A stretch of 64,000 bases of DNA from an uncultured Pelagibacteraceae bacterium (GCA_902610675.1 CACLWP010000003.1:1-64000), one strand, 5' to 3'; positions 34,049 through 42,792 are shown, numbered from the stretch's first letter. Made by a program: numbers and translations. The notes: generated from the sequence alone by a model not told the origin.

Positions 34049-34960
34049 ATGCTTTCAAATAAAGAAATTATTGTTCCAAATAATCTATTAAATGCTTCTC
34101 TAAAAAATAAAGGAGTGAAAGCAGGAATTGTCAATGCCGGGAAACCATTGCCAATGTTATCTGTTCAAGATGCAGTAAAAGAAAATTTGATTGATCCAAT
34201 TTTTATAGGAGATGAAAAAGAAATTCTAAAGTGTGCAGAAGATTTAAAGTGGGATATTTCTAAATATGAAATTATTAATGAACCAGTTGAAAATAATACT
34301 GCAGGTATAGCCGCAAAACTTGCTAGTGAAGGAAAAATAAGAATTATAGTCAAAGGACATATTCATACAGATATTTTAATGAAAGCGGTTTTAAAAAGAG
34401 AATACAATTTGATGGGTAAAACTAGGTTAAGTCATATCTGGCATATGACGTTAGAAAAAGATGATAAACCTCTTATAATTACTGATGGTGCTTTAAATGT
34501 GTTACCAAATGTAAAAACCAAAATGCATATCTTAAAAAACGTAATTAATTTTTCTCATAGAATTGGAATTGAAAGACCAAAAATTGCAGTATTGTCTGCC
34601 ACAGAAGAAGTTTTAGATAGTGTTCCAAGTTCTAAAGAGGCTGAAGAAATTACAATTCTTGCAAAAAAAGAAAATTTAAATGCTGATGTATTTGGACCTT
34701 TAGCTTTTGATAATAGTATATCAAAAAAATCTGCAACTATTAAAGGTATTAAAAATGAAGTTGCGGGAATTGCTGATGTTTTATTAGTGCCGAGTGTTGA
34801 GACAGGTAATGCATTGGTAAAGATGTTGATATATTTTAGTGGTGCGTGTGCTGCAGGAGTAGTTGTGGGTGGTAAAGTACCTGTAGTAATAACTAGCCGT
34901 TCTGATGAGGCACCTGCAAGACTAGCATCAATAGCTGCAGCTGTTGTTGCACTAGATTAA
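34049..34960 (+). CDS. Phosphate acetyl/butyryltransferase family protein
   Basis: 303 residues of the Pta/Ptb catalytic fold. NAGKPLPMLSVQDAVKENLI is the conserved N-terminus, LMGKTRLSHIWHM and ITDGALNVLPNV follow, and VLLVPSVETGNALVKMLIYF with RSDEAPARLASIA near the end bind CoA and phosphate. It exchanges acyl phosphate and acyl-CoA. In a sulfonate pathway it would turn the acetyl phosphate made by Xsc into acetyl-CoA. Only two bases separate it from the dehydrogenase upstream. Phosphate butyryltransferase activity cannot be ruled out. Confidence 0.83.
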   Translation: MLSNKEIIVPNNLLNASLKNKGVKAGIVNAGKPLPMLSVQDAVKENLIDPIFIGDEKEILKCAEDLKWDISKYEIINEPVENNTAGIAAKLASEGKIRIIVKGHIHTDILMKAVLKREYNLMGKTRLSHIWHMTLEKDDKPLIITDGALNVLPNVKTKMHILKNVINFSHRIGIERPKIAVLSATEEVLDSVPSSKEAEEITILAKKENLNADVFGPLAFDNSISKKSATIKGIKNEVAGIADVLLVPSVETGNALVKMLIYFSGACAAGVVVGGKVPVVITSRSDEAPARLASIAAAVVALD

Positions 34961-35022
34961 ATGTTTGATTGCAATAAAATTAAATTTGTCTTAAATAATT
35001 CATCAATTATAAAAATGTATTA

Positions 35023-36309
35023 ATGGCCATTACTTATTTAAAAAGATCTCCTAAAACTTCGTCTACTGACGATAATAAGACAACTGGAATAGTTCAAGAT
35101 TTACTAAAAAATATCGAAACAACAAAAGAGCAAGGCTGTATCGATTTAACTAGAAAATTCGATAAGTATTATGGGGATATAATAGTATCAAAAGATAAAA
35201 TTGAGGAAATTAAAAAAACATTAGATCAAAAAACTAAAGATGATATTCAATTTTCATTTGAAAGAGTTAGAAAATTTGCTGAAGCACAACTTAAAAATTA
35301 TGGACAAGATTTCGAGATAGAACTTTCTGATGGTTTGTATGCAGGTCAAAAATTAGTACCTGTAAATACAGCAGGTTGCTACATCCCAGGTGGAAGATAT
35401 GCTCACATTGCATCTGCTGTAATGAGTGTAACTACAGCAAAAGTTGCTGGAGTAAAAAATATTATTGCATGTAGCCCTCCTAAAGAAAGTATTGGTGCCC
35501 ACCCTACTATTGTATATACAGCTGATCTTTGCGGTGCAGATATTATTTTAAATTTGGGTGGTGTTCCCGCAATTGCAGCAATGACCAATGGATTATTTAA
35601 AAATCCCCCTGCAGATATAATTGTAGGACCAGGAAATCAGTTTGTAGCTGAGGCTAAAAGAATTTTGTATGGAAAAGTTGGTATAGATCTATTTGCAGGA
35701 CCAACTGAAATTGGAATTATAGCTGATGCTAAAGCTGATCCAGAAATTGTTGCTGTAGATTTAGTAGGACAAGCAGAGCATGGATATAATTCACCATGTT
35801 GGCTTTATACAACTAGTAAAGAATTAGCTGAAAAAGTAATGAAAAGAGTACCAGAATTAATTGCAGAACTTCCAGAAGTTCCAAGAACAAGTGCTGAAGC
35901 AGCCTGGAGAGACTATGGTGAAGTAATTCTTTGTGACACTGATGAGGAAATACTAAAAATTAGTGACGAATATGCACCTGAACATTTAGAAGTACAGACT
36001 GAAAACTTAAAATGGTTTCATGAAAGATTAACAAATTACGGATCATTGTTTGTAGGTGAAGAAACAACTGTTGCATATGGCGACAAATGTTCTGGTACAA
36101 ATCATATATTGCCGACTAAAGGAGCAGGAAAATATACTGGTGGATTATTTGTTGGAAAATTTATTAAAACATTAAGCTTTCAAAGAATGACAAAACAATC
36201 TACTAAATTAGTTGGTACTGCTGCAGCTAGAATTTCTAGATATGAGGGAATGGAAGCTCATGCAAGGACGGGTGATGTAAGGTTAAGAAAATACGGTTTT
36301 TCTAATTAA
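35023..36309 (+). CDS. HisD-family zinc dehydrogenase, HpsN-like (sulfopropanediol) or histidinol dehydrogenase
   Basis: 428 residues with all HisD catalytic features: zinc ligands Q250, H253, D354 and H413, and the E320-H321 pair. Histidinol dehydrogenase and the DHPS (sulfopropanediol) dehydrogenase HpsN share this fold. DLVGQAEHGYNSPCWL (rather than LSQAEHDP) and AYGDKCSGTNHILPTKGAGK look more like HpsN to me. No other histidine-synthesis gene is adjacent, and the two genes before it could be a sulfolactate dehydrogenase and Pta. It converges with msrB with a TTAA overlap. HisD remains the conservative name. Confidence 0.8.
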   Translation: MAITYLKRSPKTSSTDDNKTTGIVQDLLKNIETTKEQGCIDLTRKFDKYYGDIIVSKDKIEEIKKTLDQKTKDDIQFSFERVRKFAEAQLKNYGQDFEIELSDGLYAGQKLVPVNTAGCYIPGGRYAHIASAVMSVTTAKVAGVKNIIACSPPKESIGAHPTIVYTADLCGADIILNLGGVPAIAAMTNGLFKNPPADIIVGPGNQFVAEAKRILYGKVGIDLFAGPTEIGIIADAKADPEIVAVDLVGQAEHGYNSPCWLYTTSKELAEKVMKRVPELIAELPEVPRTSAEAAWRDYGEVILCDTDEEILKISDEYAPEHLEVQTENLKWFHERLTNYGSLFVGEETTVAYGDKCSGTNHILPTKGAGKYTGGLFVGKFIKTLSFQRMTKQSTKLVGTAAARISRYEGMEAHARTGDVRLRKYGFSN

Positions 36310-36767
36310 TTCTCTGGTTTAAAGATTAAACACAATCCATTATTACAAAATCTTTTACCACTAGCACTTGGACCATCTAAAAAAACATGACCGTGATGTA
36401 CACCACAATTTGCACAATGATATTCCATTCTCCTCATTCCAAAAGAATAATCTATTTTTGTTTTAAAAGCTCCTGGTAATGCCTCTGAAAATGATGGCCA
36501 ACCCGTACCACTGTCAAATTTTGCACTTGAGGAAAATAATTTAGCTCCACAGTTCGCACAATGATAAAATCCTTCTCTATTTTCCTTGAGTAATTCACTT
36601 GTAAAAGGTCTTTCAGTGCCCTCGTTAAACATAATATTTTTTTGTTTTTTTGAAAGATTTTTATTTATGATTTTTTTTGTTGCTGAATATAAAAATTTAT
36701 AAGGTAAGGAAATGAAAGTTAAAAATGTAAGACTAATTGTTTTTAAAAATTTCCTTCGAAAAATCAT
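36306..36767 (-). CDS. msrB: Peptide-methionine (R)-S-oxide reductase with Tat-like signal
   Basis: 153 residues. Two CxxC zinc knuckles (HCANCGAKL and HCANCGVHH), FDSGTGWPSF and the catalytic Cys in KRFCNNGLCL define MsrB. The N-terminus MIFRRKFLKTISLTFLTFIS carries a twin-arginine pattern (RRKFLK) and a hydrophobic stretch, so the enzyme is probably exported or membrane-anchored to repair oxidised methionine outside the cytoplasm. It lies 11 bases after the alternative oxidase gene. Confidence 0.93.
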   Translation of the reverse strand: MIFRRKFLKTISLTFLTFISLPYKFLYSATKKIINKNLSKKQKNIMFNEGTERPFTSELLKENREGFYHCANCGAKLFSSSAKFDSGTGWPSFSEALPGAFKTKIDYSFGMRRMEYHCANCGVHHGHVFLDGPSASGKRFCNNGLCLIFKPEN

Positions 36768-36778
36768 TTAAAATCTAA

Positions 36779-37468
36779 TTAACCTAAAATTTCTTTAGGA
36801 TTTTTTTCCTCAGCTCTTTTTTCTTTGGCTTTATTTTTTTTGTAGGCTAATTTTGATTTCTTTAAATTAATTAAATCAGCAAACTTGTGATTTACATCTC
36901 TATGATCTGCTTCATCATCTCTGATTACTCTTACAACATCTTTAAGTGTAGCATGGAGTGGTAAATTCCAATAATTTATAGCGATTAGTGGAGCAGGTTG
37001 ATCTGGGATAGTTCCTGCTTCAAGTTCATTTAAATATTCTGTATAACTAATTACCGCTTCTTCCTCGAAGTAACCTACAATTCTATGAGCAGTTCTCTGA
37101 GAGACTAAATATATAATTGCATAAGTTAAAATAAATATAAATTGAGCAACCATTATTATAAATCTTTCAAGAGCAGTTGGTTTTGCAACATGTATAAAAG
37201 TCATTAAATGCATTCTTTCGTTTTCAGCTTCGTCTAAGAGAGTTTTAATCCAGCCTTTGTCATCCTCAATTTTTCTAAGTGATTTTAAGTGTAGTAACAT
37301 TCCTGCTACCATTCCTGGAACTGCAGCAACAGTTTCAAGAACAACAGCTCTGTGACCATATCTTTTTTTAAAGAAAGTATCTGCTAATAAACGTAAAAAT
37401 TTAGTAAATAATAAAGCAACTTTATCACTAAAATTTTTTGGTTTAAAATGTGTATCTAAATCACTCAT
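36779..37468 (-). CDS. aox: Alternative oxidase (di-iron ubiquinol oxidase)
   Basis: 229 residues. All di-iron ligands are present: E45 in LETVA, E84 and H87 in ENERMH, a Glu in the EEEA triplet (135-137), and E186 and H189 in DDEADH. The hydrophobic helix [20 protein letters not shown] anchors it at the membrane. It oxidises ubiquinol and reduces oxygen to water without proton pumping. The Lys/Glu-rich tail after residue 205 is not part of the core. Co-directional with msrB, which suggests a joint oxidative-stress role. Confidence 0.95.
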   Translation of the reverse strand: MSDLDTHFKPKNFSDKVALLFTKFLRLLADTFFKKRYGHRAVVLETVAAVPGMVAGMLLHLKSLRKIEDDKGWIKTLLDEAENERMHLMTFIHVAKPTALERFIIMVAQFIFILTYAIIYLVSQRTAHRIVGYFEEEAVISYTEYLNELEAGTIPDQPAPLIAINYWNLPLHATLKDVVRVIRDDEADHRDVNHKFADLINLKKSKLAYKKNKAKEKRAEEKNPKEILG

Positions 37469-37535
37469 ATCTTTAAAATAATAATAAATTTGAAATTTAA
37501 CATGCGCTATAATTGTCTATAAAAATATTGATTTA

Positions 37536-38150
37536 TTATAGAAAATATAACGTTTCTTTAGCTATATAGATTATTAGCAAAGACATAAAACAAATTATAA
37601 ATATATTTATATATTTCCATATTATCTTCCTTAAAACATATTTAGAAAAAAAAACTGATAAATAGCCAAGTAAAAAGAAAAATATAATTGATGCAATTGA
37701 TGCTCCAGAACCAAAATAAATTTTTTCTTCAAATAAAAAATTTTTTGAAAAATTTCCTAAAAAGAAAACTGTATCAGAATATACGTGTGCATTAAGATAG
37801 GTAAAACCGAGAGTTTTTAATAAAATCGTTCCGCTTGAAACCTCTTTTATTTCACTATCAAAATTAACATCGATTTTTAAAGATTTGATTTTTGAGTAAA
37901 CAAAATAAATCAAAAAAACTATTAACGAAATGTTTAAAATTAATTCTATAAATAAATTAAAATATTGATGGAAAAAATGAAATAAAAGTATACCTGAAAA
38001 TATTAGTAATGAATCTGATAAAGAACAAACAAAACAAACTAAGAAAATATGTTGTTTCTTAAGCCCCTGCTCAATTACAAAAATATTTTGAGCACCTATT
38101 GCTAAGATTAAACTAAGCCCGGTAAAAAAACCTAATACCAGGTATTCCAT
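37536..38150 (-). CDS. LysE/ArgO-family amino-acid exporter
   Basis: 204 residues with six hydrophobic segments. The N-terminus YLVLGFFTGLSLILAIGAQN and GLKKQHIFLVCFVCSLSD are diagnostic for LysE/ArgO, and KTLGFTYLNAHVYSDTVFFL is the second conserved block. It exports a basic amino acid or related solute from the cytoplasm. It follows the VOC gene by 14 bases on the same strand. The 67-bp gap to the alternative oxidase gene shows no hairpin. Confidence 0.88.
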   Translation of the reverse strand: MEYLVLGFFTGLSLILAIGAQNIFVIEQGLKKQHIFLVCFVCSLSDSLLIFSGILLFHFFHQYFNLFIELILNISLIVFLIYFVYSKIKSLKIDVNFDSEIKEVSSGTILLKTLGFTYLNAHVYSDTVFFLGNFSKNFLFEEKIYFGSGASIASIIFFFLLGYLSVFFSKYVLRKIIWKYINIFIICFMSLLIIYIAKETLYFL

Positions 38151-38164
38151 CTAAATTCAGATTA

Positions 38165-38572
38165 TTATGAATTAGCTGTTAAAGTTTTAATTTCTAAAAT
38201 ATTTTCGTTAGGGTCTTTTACAAAAAATGTTTCTTGCTCGTATTTTGTTCCTTTAAATCTTAAATAAGGCTCATCGTAATATTTTGCCCCTTTCTCTTTT
38301 AGTCTATTTTTTAAAGTATCAAAATCTTTTCTTGATAGATGCACTCCAAAATGTGGAACTGAAACGTTACCCATATCTACATCATGTCTTTCACTGTCTA
38401 ATTTATGATCGCTTGCATGAAGTGTTAATTCATTTCCCCAAAAATCTACATCAGCCCATTCTTGTGCTGAGTTATCAAGTCGACAGCCTAAAGTTTCGCT
38501 ATAAAACTTTTTTGCTGTTTCTAAGTCCCCACATGGGATTGCTAAATGAAAACAATTAGTGTTTTTATACAT
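38165..38572 (-). CDS. VOC-superfamily (glyoxalase/dioxygenase-like) protein
   Basis: 135 residues with two beta-alpha-beta-beta-beta modules. CFHLAIPCGDLETAKKFYSE opens the first, FGVHLSRKDFDTLKNRLKEK the second, and DPNENILEIKTL closes it with the family's metal-binding Glu. H and E residues at the expected places suggest a metal-dependent enzyme, but the reaction is unknown. AAAGGAG lies just before the start. It is divergent from cysE. Confidence 0.8.
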   Translation of the reverse strand: MYKNTNCFHLAIPCGDLETAKKFYSETLGCRLDNSAQEWADVDFWGNELTLHASDHKLDSERHDVDMGNVSVPHFGVHLSRKDFDTLKNRLKEKGAKYYDEPYLRFKGTKYEQETFFVKDPNENILEIKTLTANS

Positions 38573-38645
38573 ATTTTTCTCCTTTAAATACTTAGTAAAA
38601 TTACTATATAAGCAATAACTTATTTTATCAAGCTGGCAAATACTT

Positions 38646-39221
38646 ATGAATGACTTTTTACAATCTATAATGGATAGAGATCCTGCGGCAAAATCTAAGC
38701 TAAGTTTAATATTAACTTACCCAGGTGTTAAAGCTATTTTTTTTCACAAAATTGCAAACTTTTTTGCAATTGCCAAATTTGATTTAATTTCAAGAATCAT
38801 TTCCCAATTTTCAAGATTTCTAACCGGAATAGAAATTCATCCAAAAGCAAAAATTGGAAAAAATTTATTTATAGATCACGGGATGGGAGTTGTTATAGGT
38901 GAAACTTCTGAGATAGGAGAAAATGTTACTATTTATCATAATGTCACTTTAGGTGGAATTGCTCCAAGTATAAATTCTAATGATCAAAGAAACACCAAAA
39001 GACACCCAACTTTAGAAGATAATGTTGTAGTTGGTTCCGGCGCTCAAATTTTAGGACCAATAACAATTGGAAAAAATTCCTTAATCGGTGCTAATGCAGT
39101 AATTACTAAGAATGTTACAGAGAAATCAATAATGGTAGGAATTCCTGCTACAAGAGTTGGCGATGCTACAAAAGGATTTCAACCTTATGCTGTTACTGAT
39201 AAAGATAAAGATAAAGATTAA
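38646..39221 (+). CDS. cysE: Serine O-acetyltransferase
   Basis: 191 residues: a short N-terminal helical part and a left-handed beta-helix of hexapeptide repeats (IEIHPKAKIGKNLFIDHGMG, VVIGETSEIGENVTIYHNVT). The catalytic Asp-His is in FIDHGMG. It makes O-acetylserine for CysK. The chain is shorter than E. coli CysE and resembles the compact bacterial form. The tail KDKDKD is an encoded repeat of GATAAA units. Its stop and the cysK start share one base. Confidence 0.93.
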   Translation: MNDFLQSIMDRDPAAKSKLSLILTYPGVKAIFFHKIANFFAIAKFDLISRIISQFSRFLTGIEIHPKAKIGKNLFIDHGMGVVIGETSEIGENVTIYHNVTLGGIAPSINSNDQRNTKRHPTLEDNVVVGSGAQILGPITIGKNSLIGANAVITKNVTEKSIMVGIPATRVGDATKGFQPYAVTDKDKDKD

Positions 39222-40222
39222 TGTCACAAATTAAAAATAACTTTATCGAGTCGGTTGGCAATACACCGTTAATAAGATTAAAAGCAGCTTCTGAAATAAC
39301 AGGATGTAATATTTATGGTAAAGCTGAATATCTTAATCCAGGGGGATCAGTAAAAGATAGAGCTGCGCTTGCATTGGTCAAAGATGCACAAGAAAAAAAA
39401 TTAATTTCAGAAGGTGGAATAGTTGTTGAGGGTACTGCAGGTAATACTGGGATAGGTTTATGTCTCTTAGGAAATTCCTTAGGTTATAAGACAATAATCG
39501 TAATGAATGACAACCAAACTCAAGAAAAAAAAGATACATTAAAAAATATTGGTGCTGATCTTAGACTTGTGCCACCTAAACCCTATAAAGATGATGGCAA
39601 TTATGTAAAAGTTGCAGGTCGTTTAGCTGAAGAATTAAAAAGCACAAATAACAATGGTGTAGTTTGGGCCAACCAGTTCGATAATACTGCTAATGCAAAA
39701 GGCCATTACGAAACAACTGGACCAGAAATTTGGGAACAAACCGATGGTAAAGTAGATGGTTTTGTTTGTGCGTCCGGAACAGGTGGGACTATTGGTGGTG
39801 TAAGTAAATACTTAAAAGAAAAGAATAAAGATGTAAAAATTTATTTATCTGATCCAACTGGTTCTGCTCTCTATAATCATATTATGAATGGAGAACTAAA
39901 AGCTGAGGGTGGATCAATAACTGAAGGTATTGGATCGAGTAGAATAACTAAAAATTTTGCAGAAGCTAAAATTGATGGTGCTTTTTCAATCAGCGATCAA
40001 GAGTCTTTACCCTTGCTTTATGATTTAATACAAAATGAAGGATTAAGTTTAGGAACTAGTTGTGGAGTAAATATTGCAGGTGCAATTAGATTGGGGAAAG
40101 AACTAGGCCCAGGAAAAACAATTGTAACAATTCTTTGTGATAGATCAGATAAATACAACTCAAAGATGTTTAACAAATCATTTTTAAAGGAAAAAAACCT
40201 ACCTATTCCTAGCTGGTTATAA
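39221..40222 (+). CDS. cysK: Cysteine synthase A (O-acetylserine sulfhydrylase)
   Basis: 333 residues, PLP fold type II. The PLP-Lys lies in NPGGSVKDRAAL, EGTAGNTGIGL is the substrate loop and ASGTGGTIGGV binds the phosphate. It condenses O-acetylserine with sulfide to give cysteine. With cysE one base upstream it forms a minimal cysteine operon. No sulfate-reduction gene is nearby, so sulfide would have to come from organosulfur breakdown or uptake. Confidence 0.95.
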   Translation: MSQIKNNFIESVGNTPLIRLKAASEITGCNIYGKAEYLNPGGSVKDRAALALVKDAQEKKLISEGGIVVEGTAGNTGIGLCLLGNSLGYKTIIVMNDNQTQEKKDTLKNIGADLRLVPPKPYKDDGNYVKVAGRLAEELKSTNNNGVVWANQFDNTANAKGHYETTGPEIWEQTDGKVDGFVCASGTGGTIGGVSKYLKEKNKDVKIYLSDPTGSALYNHIMNGELKAEGGSITEGIGSSRITKNFAEAKIDGAFSISDQESLPLLYDLIQNEGLSLGTSCGVNIAGAIRLGKELGPGKTIVTILCDRSDKYNSKMFNKSFLKEKNLPIPSWL

Positions 40223-40237
40223 TATCGCATACCAGGC

Positions 40238-40261
40238 ATGTAACAAAACAGTTACATTTTT
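40238..40261 (+). terminator. Weak intrinsic terminator after cysK
   Basis: ATGTAAC-AAAACA-GTTACAT, a seven-base-pair stem followed by five T. It lies 16 bases after the cysK stop and before the next plus-strand gene, so it may separate cysEK from the small-gene train. Confidence 0.55.
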
Positions 40262-40290
40262 AAGATAACATTAATTAACGTGAGGAGATT

Positions 40291-40662
40291 ATGAGAAAAA
40301 TTTTTATAATTTTGTCTTTTTTAATTTTCACATCTGCTAATGCAGGAATGAGTGATAACGATAAATCAAAAGCATGGGATTGTGTTGGTATTTATATGGC
40401 AAACTACTTTCTTCCATCTGGTGAAAAATTTGAATACGGTATGAAAGAAAAATCTATTTCAACCGTAAAAGTTCTTAAAATATACGCTCTTGAAATAGGT
40501 ATTCTAGAAAAAGATTGGGATGCTGGAGTAAATAAAGCAGTAGATAAACATTACGGTTCAAAATACGACAAAGCTAAAACTGACAAATGTCATATATTTG
40601 TTGAGGCTTTAGTACCAAATGGAGCCGAGAGAGTAAAAAAAGTCGTTCAAACTTTATATTAA
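40291..40662 (+). CDS. Small secreted protein, unknown function
   Basis: 123 residues. Signal peptide MRKIFIILSFLIFTSANAGM with a clear AxA-type cleavage site, then a mature domain of about 104 residues with two cysteines (WDCVGIYMANYF and DKCHIFVEAL) that could form a disulfide. Upstream GAGGAG is a good ribosome site. I do not recognise a family. It starts a plus-strand train of eleven small genes that runs to 44239. Confidence 0.65.
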   Translation: MRKIFIILSFLIFTSANAGMSDNDKSKAWDCVGIYMANYFLPSGEKFEYGMKEKSISTVKVLKIYALEIGILEKDWDAGVNKAVDKHYGSKYDKAKTDKCHIFVEALVPNGAERVKKVVQTLY

Positions 40663-40675
40663 AAAAGGAGATAAA

Positions 40676-41155
40676 ATGAAAAAAATTATATTATCAATAT
40701 TGTTTTCAATGCTTTCAACCATAGCTTTTGCTAATTCAGGTAAAATTAATTTAGAAGGTTTTGGATCATGGGATATTACTGCGATAAATGCTGGAAAAGG
40801 AGATTTGGCAATTACTTATGATGGAATAGCAAGTATGAAGGACAAAAACAGTGACCAAGTATTTAATAATGTTTCAGTTCATTGTGTAGGGGGATTGACC
40901 ACTCAAGGTGGAAACTTTGTAGATGAAACTGGTATGTGTAGATTTGATCTTTTTGATGGGGAAAGCGTATTTATAAAATATACTGGTAAAGGAACTACAG
41001 GTGTAGATGGATCTGGTGCTTTTGTATTTGTAAGAGGAACTGGAAAATATGAAAATATCAAAGGTAGTGGAACAAGTAGTAGAACTAATCTAAAAACGAA
41101 GAAAAAGGGTTTTGCATCAACTTTAAATATATTTAAGGGAGAGTACACATATTAA
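40676..41155 (+). CDS. Secreted beta-rich protein, unknown function
   Basis: 159 residues with signal peptide MKKIILSILFSMLSTIAFAN. The mature part is Gly/Thr-rich with alternating strands (GKGTTGVDGSGAFVFVRGTG, KYENIKGSGTSSR), as in small beta-barrel or lipocalin-like periplasmic proteins. Two cysteines (VHCVGG, GMCRF) may pair. It has its own strong AAAAGGAG site 13 bases after the previous gene. Function is unknown. Confidence 0.65.
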   Translation: MKKIILSILFSMLSTIAFANSGKINLEGFGSWDITAINAGKGDLAITYDGIASMKDKNSDQVFNNVSVHCVGGLTTQGGNFVDETGMCRFDLFDGESVFIKYTGKGTTGVDGSGAFVFVRGTGKYENIKGSGTSSRTNLKTKKKGFASTLNIFKGEYTY

Positions 41156-41174
41156 TAATTAATAAAGAAGTATT

Positions 41175-41546
41175 ATGTCAGAAATTAAATGTATAAATTT
41201 GGGCTATGTTGTTCCAAAAGATAAGGCTGATGAGGTTCTAGAATTATTCAAAACACATGCCGCATGGATGCAAGAATTTTACTCAGACTCAAATGATGGT
41301 TCTAAGTATTTGATAAGCTCATTTTTCACAAAAGCAGATGAATTTGTAAATCCTGCAGACCCAAGCCAAGGATTGACTGGAAATGTTGTTTTTACAATTA
41401 ATGAGAGATTTACCTCAATGGATAGTGTTAAACGTCACGTGGAAAATGCAATGAAAAACGATTACTTTCCAAAATTTGGTGAAATAATGGAAAAATATGG
41501 TGTTGCTCGAAGCTTGGGTGGAGAAATATATCATTCAATAAGATAA
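41175..41546 (+). CDS. Small cytoplasmic protein, putative alpha+beta barrel, member 1 of 5
   Basis: 123 residues, no signal peptide. It begins with a beta strand (IKCINLGYVVP) then a helix (KADEVLELFKTHAAWMQEFY). A second strand-helix half contains LTGNVVFTINERFTSMDSVK. This layout fits a dimeric ferredoxin-like barrel, as in antibiotic-biosynthesis monooxygenases, but I see no named family. Located 19 bases after the secreted beta protein and followed by four genes of similar layout. Confidence 0.6.
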   Translation: MSEIKCINLGYVVPKDKADEVLELFKTHAAWMQEFYSDSNDGSKYLISSFFTKADEFVNPADPSQGLTGNVVFTINERFTSMDSVKRHVENAMKNDYFPKFGEIMEKYGVARSLGGEIYHSIR

Positions 41547-41565
41547 AATTAAAAAAAGGAGGAAA

Positions 41566-41856
41566 ATGGAAAAAGAAATGTTAGTACATCTTAAACTTAA
41601 AGAGGGTAAATTAGAAACTTTCATGGGTTGGATGCAATCAGATGAAGGTATGAGTGTCAGAAAAAGTGTTGCTTATCCTGAAAAAACTATTGGGGCTATG
41701 ATACCAGATAAGAGTGGGATGTTATTCAAAGTTAATGTTCATAATGAATCTGGAATGAAAGAATTTGTAACCGGTAATAATCCTGCTGCAAAAGCTATCT
41801 ATGCAGAGTGTGTAGAGAGTGCTCAGTTATTTGAACTATCTAAAATAAATCTGTAA
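41566..41856 (+). CDS. Small protein, putative alpha+beta barrel, member 2 of 5
   Basis: 96 residues. Strand MEKEMLVHLKLKEGKL leads into helix ETFMGWMQSDEG, then SGMLFKVNVHNESGMKEFVT begins the second half. The ribosome site AAAAAGGAGG is a near-perfect anti-Shine-Dalgarno complement, so strong translation is expected. It is similar in length and layout to its neighbours but not obviously a recent duplicate. No family recognised. Confidence 0.6.
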   Translation: MEKEMLVHLKLKEGKLETFMGWMQSDEGMSVRKSVAYPEKTIGAMIPDKSGMLFKVNVHNESGMKEFVTGNNPAAKAIYAECVESAQLFELSKINL

Positions 41857-41866
41857 AGGAGAAAAT

Positions 41867-42154
41867 ATGAAAAATTACATGGTAACTCACACTTTCAAAT
41901 CAAAAGAGATGAAAGATAAATTTTCAGAGACAGTTGCATCAATGAAGATGGAAGATATTGTAAAATCAATGACTAGTGAAGATGCAGCATGTCAAATGAC
42001 TTGGAATACTCCAGGAGATACAATGCAAATGTTTTGTTGGTGGAAAGGTAAAGATCCAGAGGCTATTAATAATCAATTAGCGTCTATGAATGACTTTTTT
42101 GAACCTCATAAATTTACTGAGTGTACAGATGAAGTAATGGATTACAACGCCTAG
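41867..42154 (+). CDS. Small protein, putative alpha+beta barrel, member 3 of 5
   Basis: 95 residues. Strand KNYMVTHTFKSKE, helix MKDKFSETVASMKMEDIVKS, a middle strand QMTWNTPGDTMQMFCWWKGK, and a second helix EAINNQLASMNDFF. Met and Trp are unusually common, and Cys occurs at three places. AAGGAG lies right before the start and only 10 bases separate it from the previous gene. Function unknown. Confidence 0.6.
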   Translation: MKNYMVTHTFKSKEMKDKFSETVASMKMEDIVKSMTSEDAACQMTWNTPGDTMQMFCWWKGKDPEAINNQLASMNDFFEPHKFTECTDEVMDYNA

Positions 42155-42195
42155 AATATTCCAAAACTTTTTTAATTAAATTGAAGAGGAAAAAA

Positions 42196-42504
42196 ATGAA
42201 AGTAATTTATACAAGAACAATGAGAGTAAAAGATGATTGTTTAGGAAAAGCAATGGAAATTGGTAAAGGTTTAGCTGCAGTTAGAAAAAAACATTATCCT
42301 AACCATGATGTTTATTTCTCTTTTCAAATGGGTGGTGACCCAAGAACAATAAGAGAAACTTTAATCGGAACTATGTTTGAAGGTGATAATGATGCTGACG
42401 CTAACATGTCTGCGGATCCTGAATATATAAAACTTTTGGATCAGTTAAAGGAAGTTGCGATAGAAGGTACTATCGAAGATGAGATTAGACCAATATTTAG
42501 TTAA
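42196..42504 (+). CDS. Small protein, putative alpha+beta barrel, member 4 of 5
   Basis: 102 residues from the ATG at 42196, chosen because GAAGAGG lies at the right distance; an in-frame ATG at 42181 adds MKRKK only. Strand KVIYTRTMRVKDD and helix CLGKAMEIGKGLAAVRKKHY are followed by VYFSFQMGGDPRTIRETLIG. It ends with the acidic tail EDEIRPIFS. Its stop overlaps the DUF1330 start by one base. No recognised family. Confidence 0.6.
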   Translation: MKVIYTRTMRVKDDCLGKAMEIGKGLAAVRKKHYPNHDVYFSFQMGGDPRTIRETLIGTMFEGDNDADANMSADPEYIKLLDQLKEVAIEGTIEDEIRPIFS

Positions 42505-42791
42505 TGTCAGGCTACGCAATATTCAATATTGAGATAAAAAAACCAGAAGAGTATAAGGAATATGTTGAAAGAGTTAAACCACTGGCCGAAAAATTTGGTG
42601 GAGACTATATAATCCGTGGAGGTGAAACTAAAGTTTTAGAGGGAAATTGGGAATATCCTAGAACAGTTGTCATTAAATTTCCAAGTTACGAAAAAGCTTT
42701 AGAGTGGTATAACTCTGATGAATACAAACCAATAAAACAAATCCGTTTAGAAAACTCAATTGGTAACGGAATAATAATTAGAGGAGTATAA
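42504..42791 (+). CDS. DUF1330 family protein, member 5 of 5
   Basis: 95 residues, a clear DUF1330 protein: GYAIFNIEIKKPEEYKEYVE at the start, GGDYIIRGGE and RTVVIKFPSYEKALEWYNSD later. The family has a ferredoxin-like dimeric alpha+beta barrel fold but no settled function. It supports the idea that the four unnamed genes before it share this fold. Coupled to both neighbours (1-base overlap before, 1-base gap after). Confidence 0.85.
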   Translation: MSGYAIFNIEIKKPEEYKEYVERVKPLAEKFGGDYIIRGGETKVLEGNWEYPRTVVIKFPSYEKALEWYNSDEYKPIKQIRLENSIGNGIIIRGV

Positions 42792-42792
42792 G

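Noticed and set aside
39190-39219. Short tandem repeat (gataaa units) at the end of cysE
   Set aside because: It encodes KDKDKD in frame at the C-terminus and is only a few units long; no evidence for a mobile or regulatory repeat.
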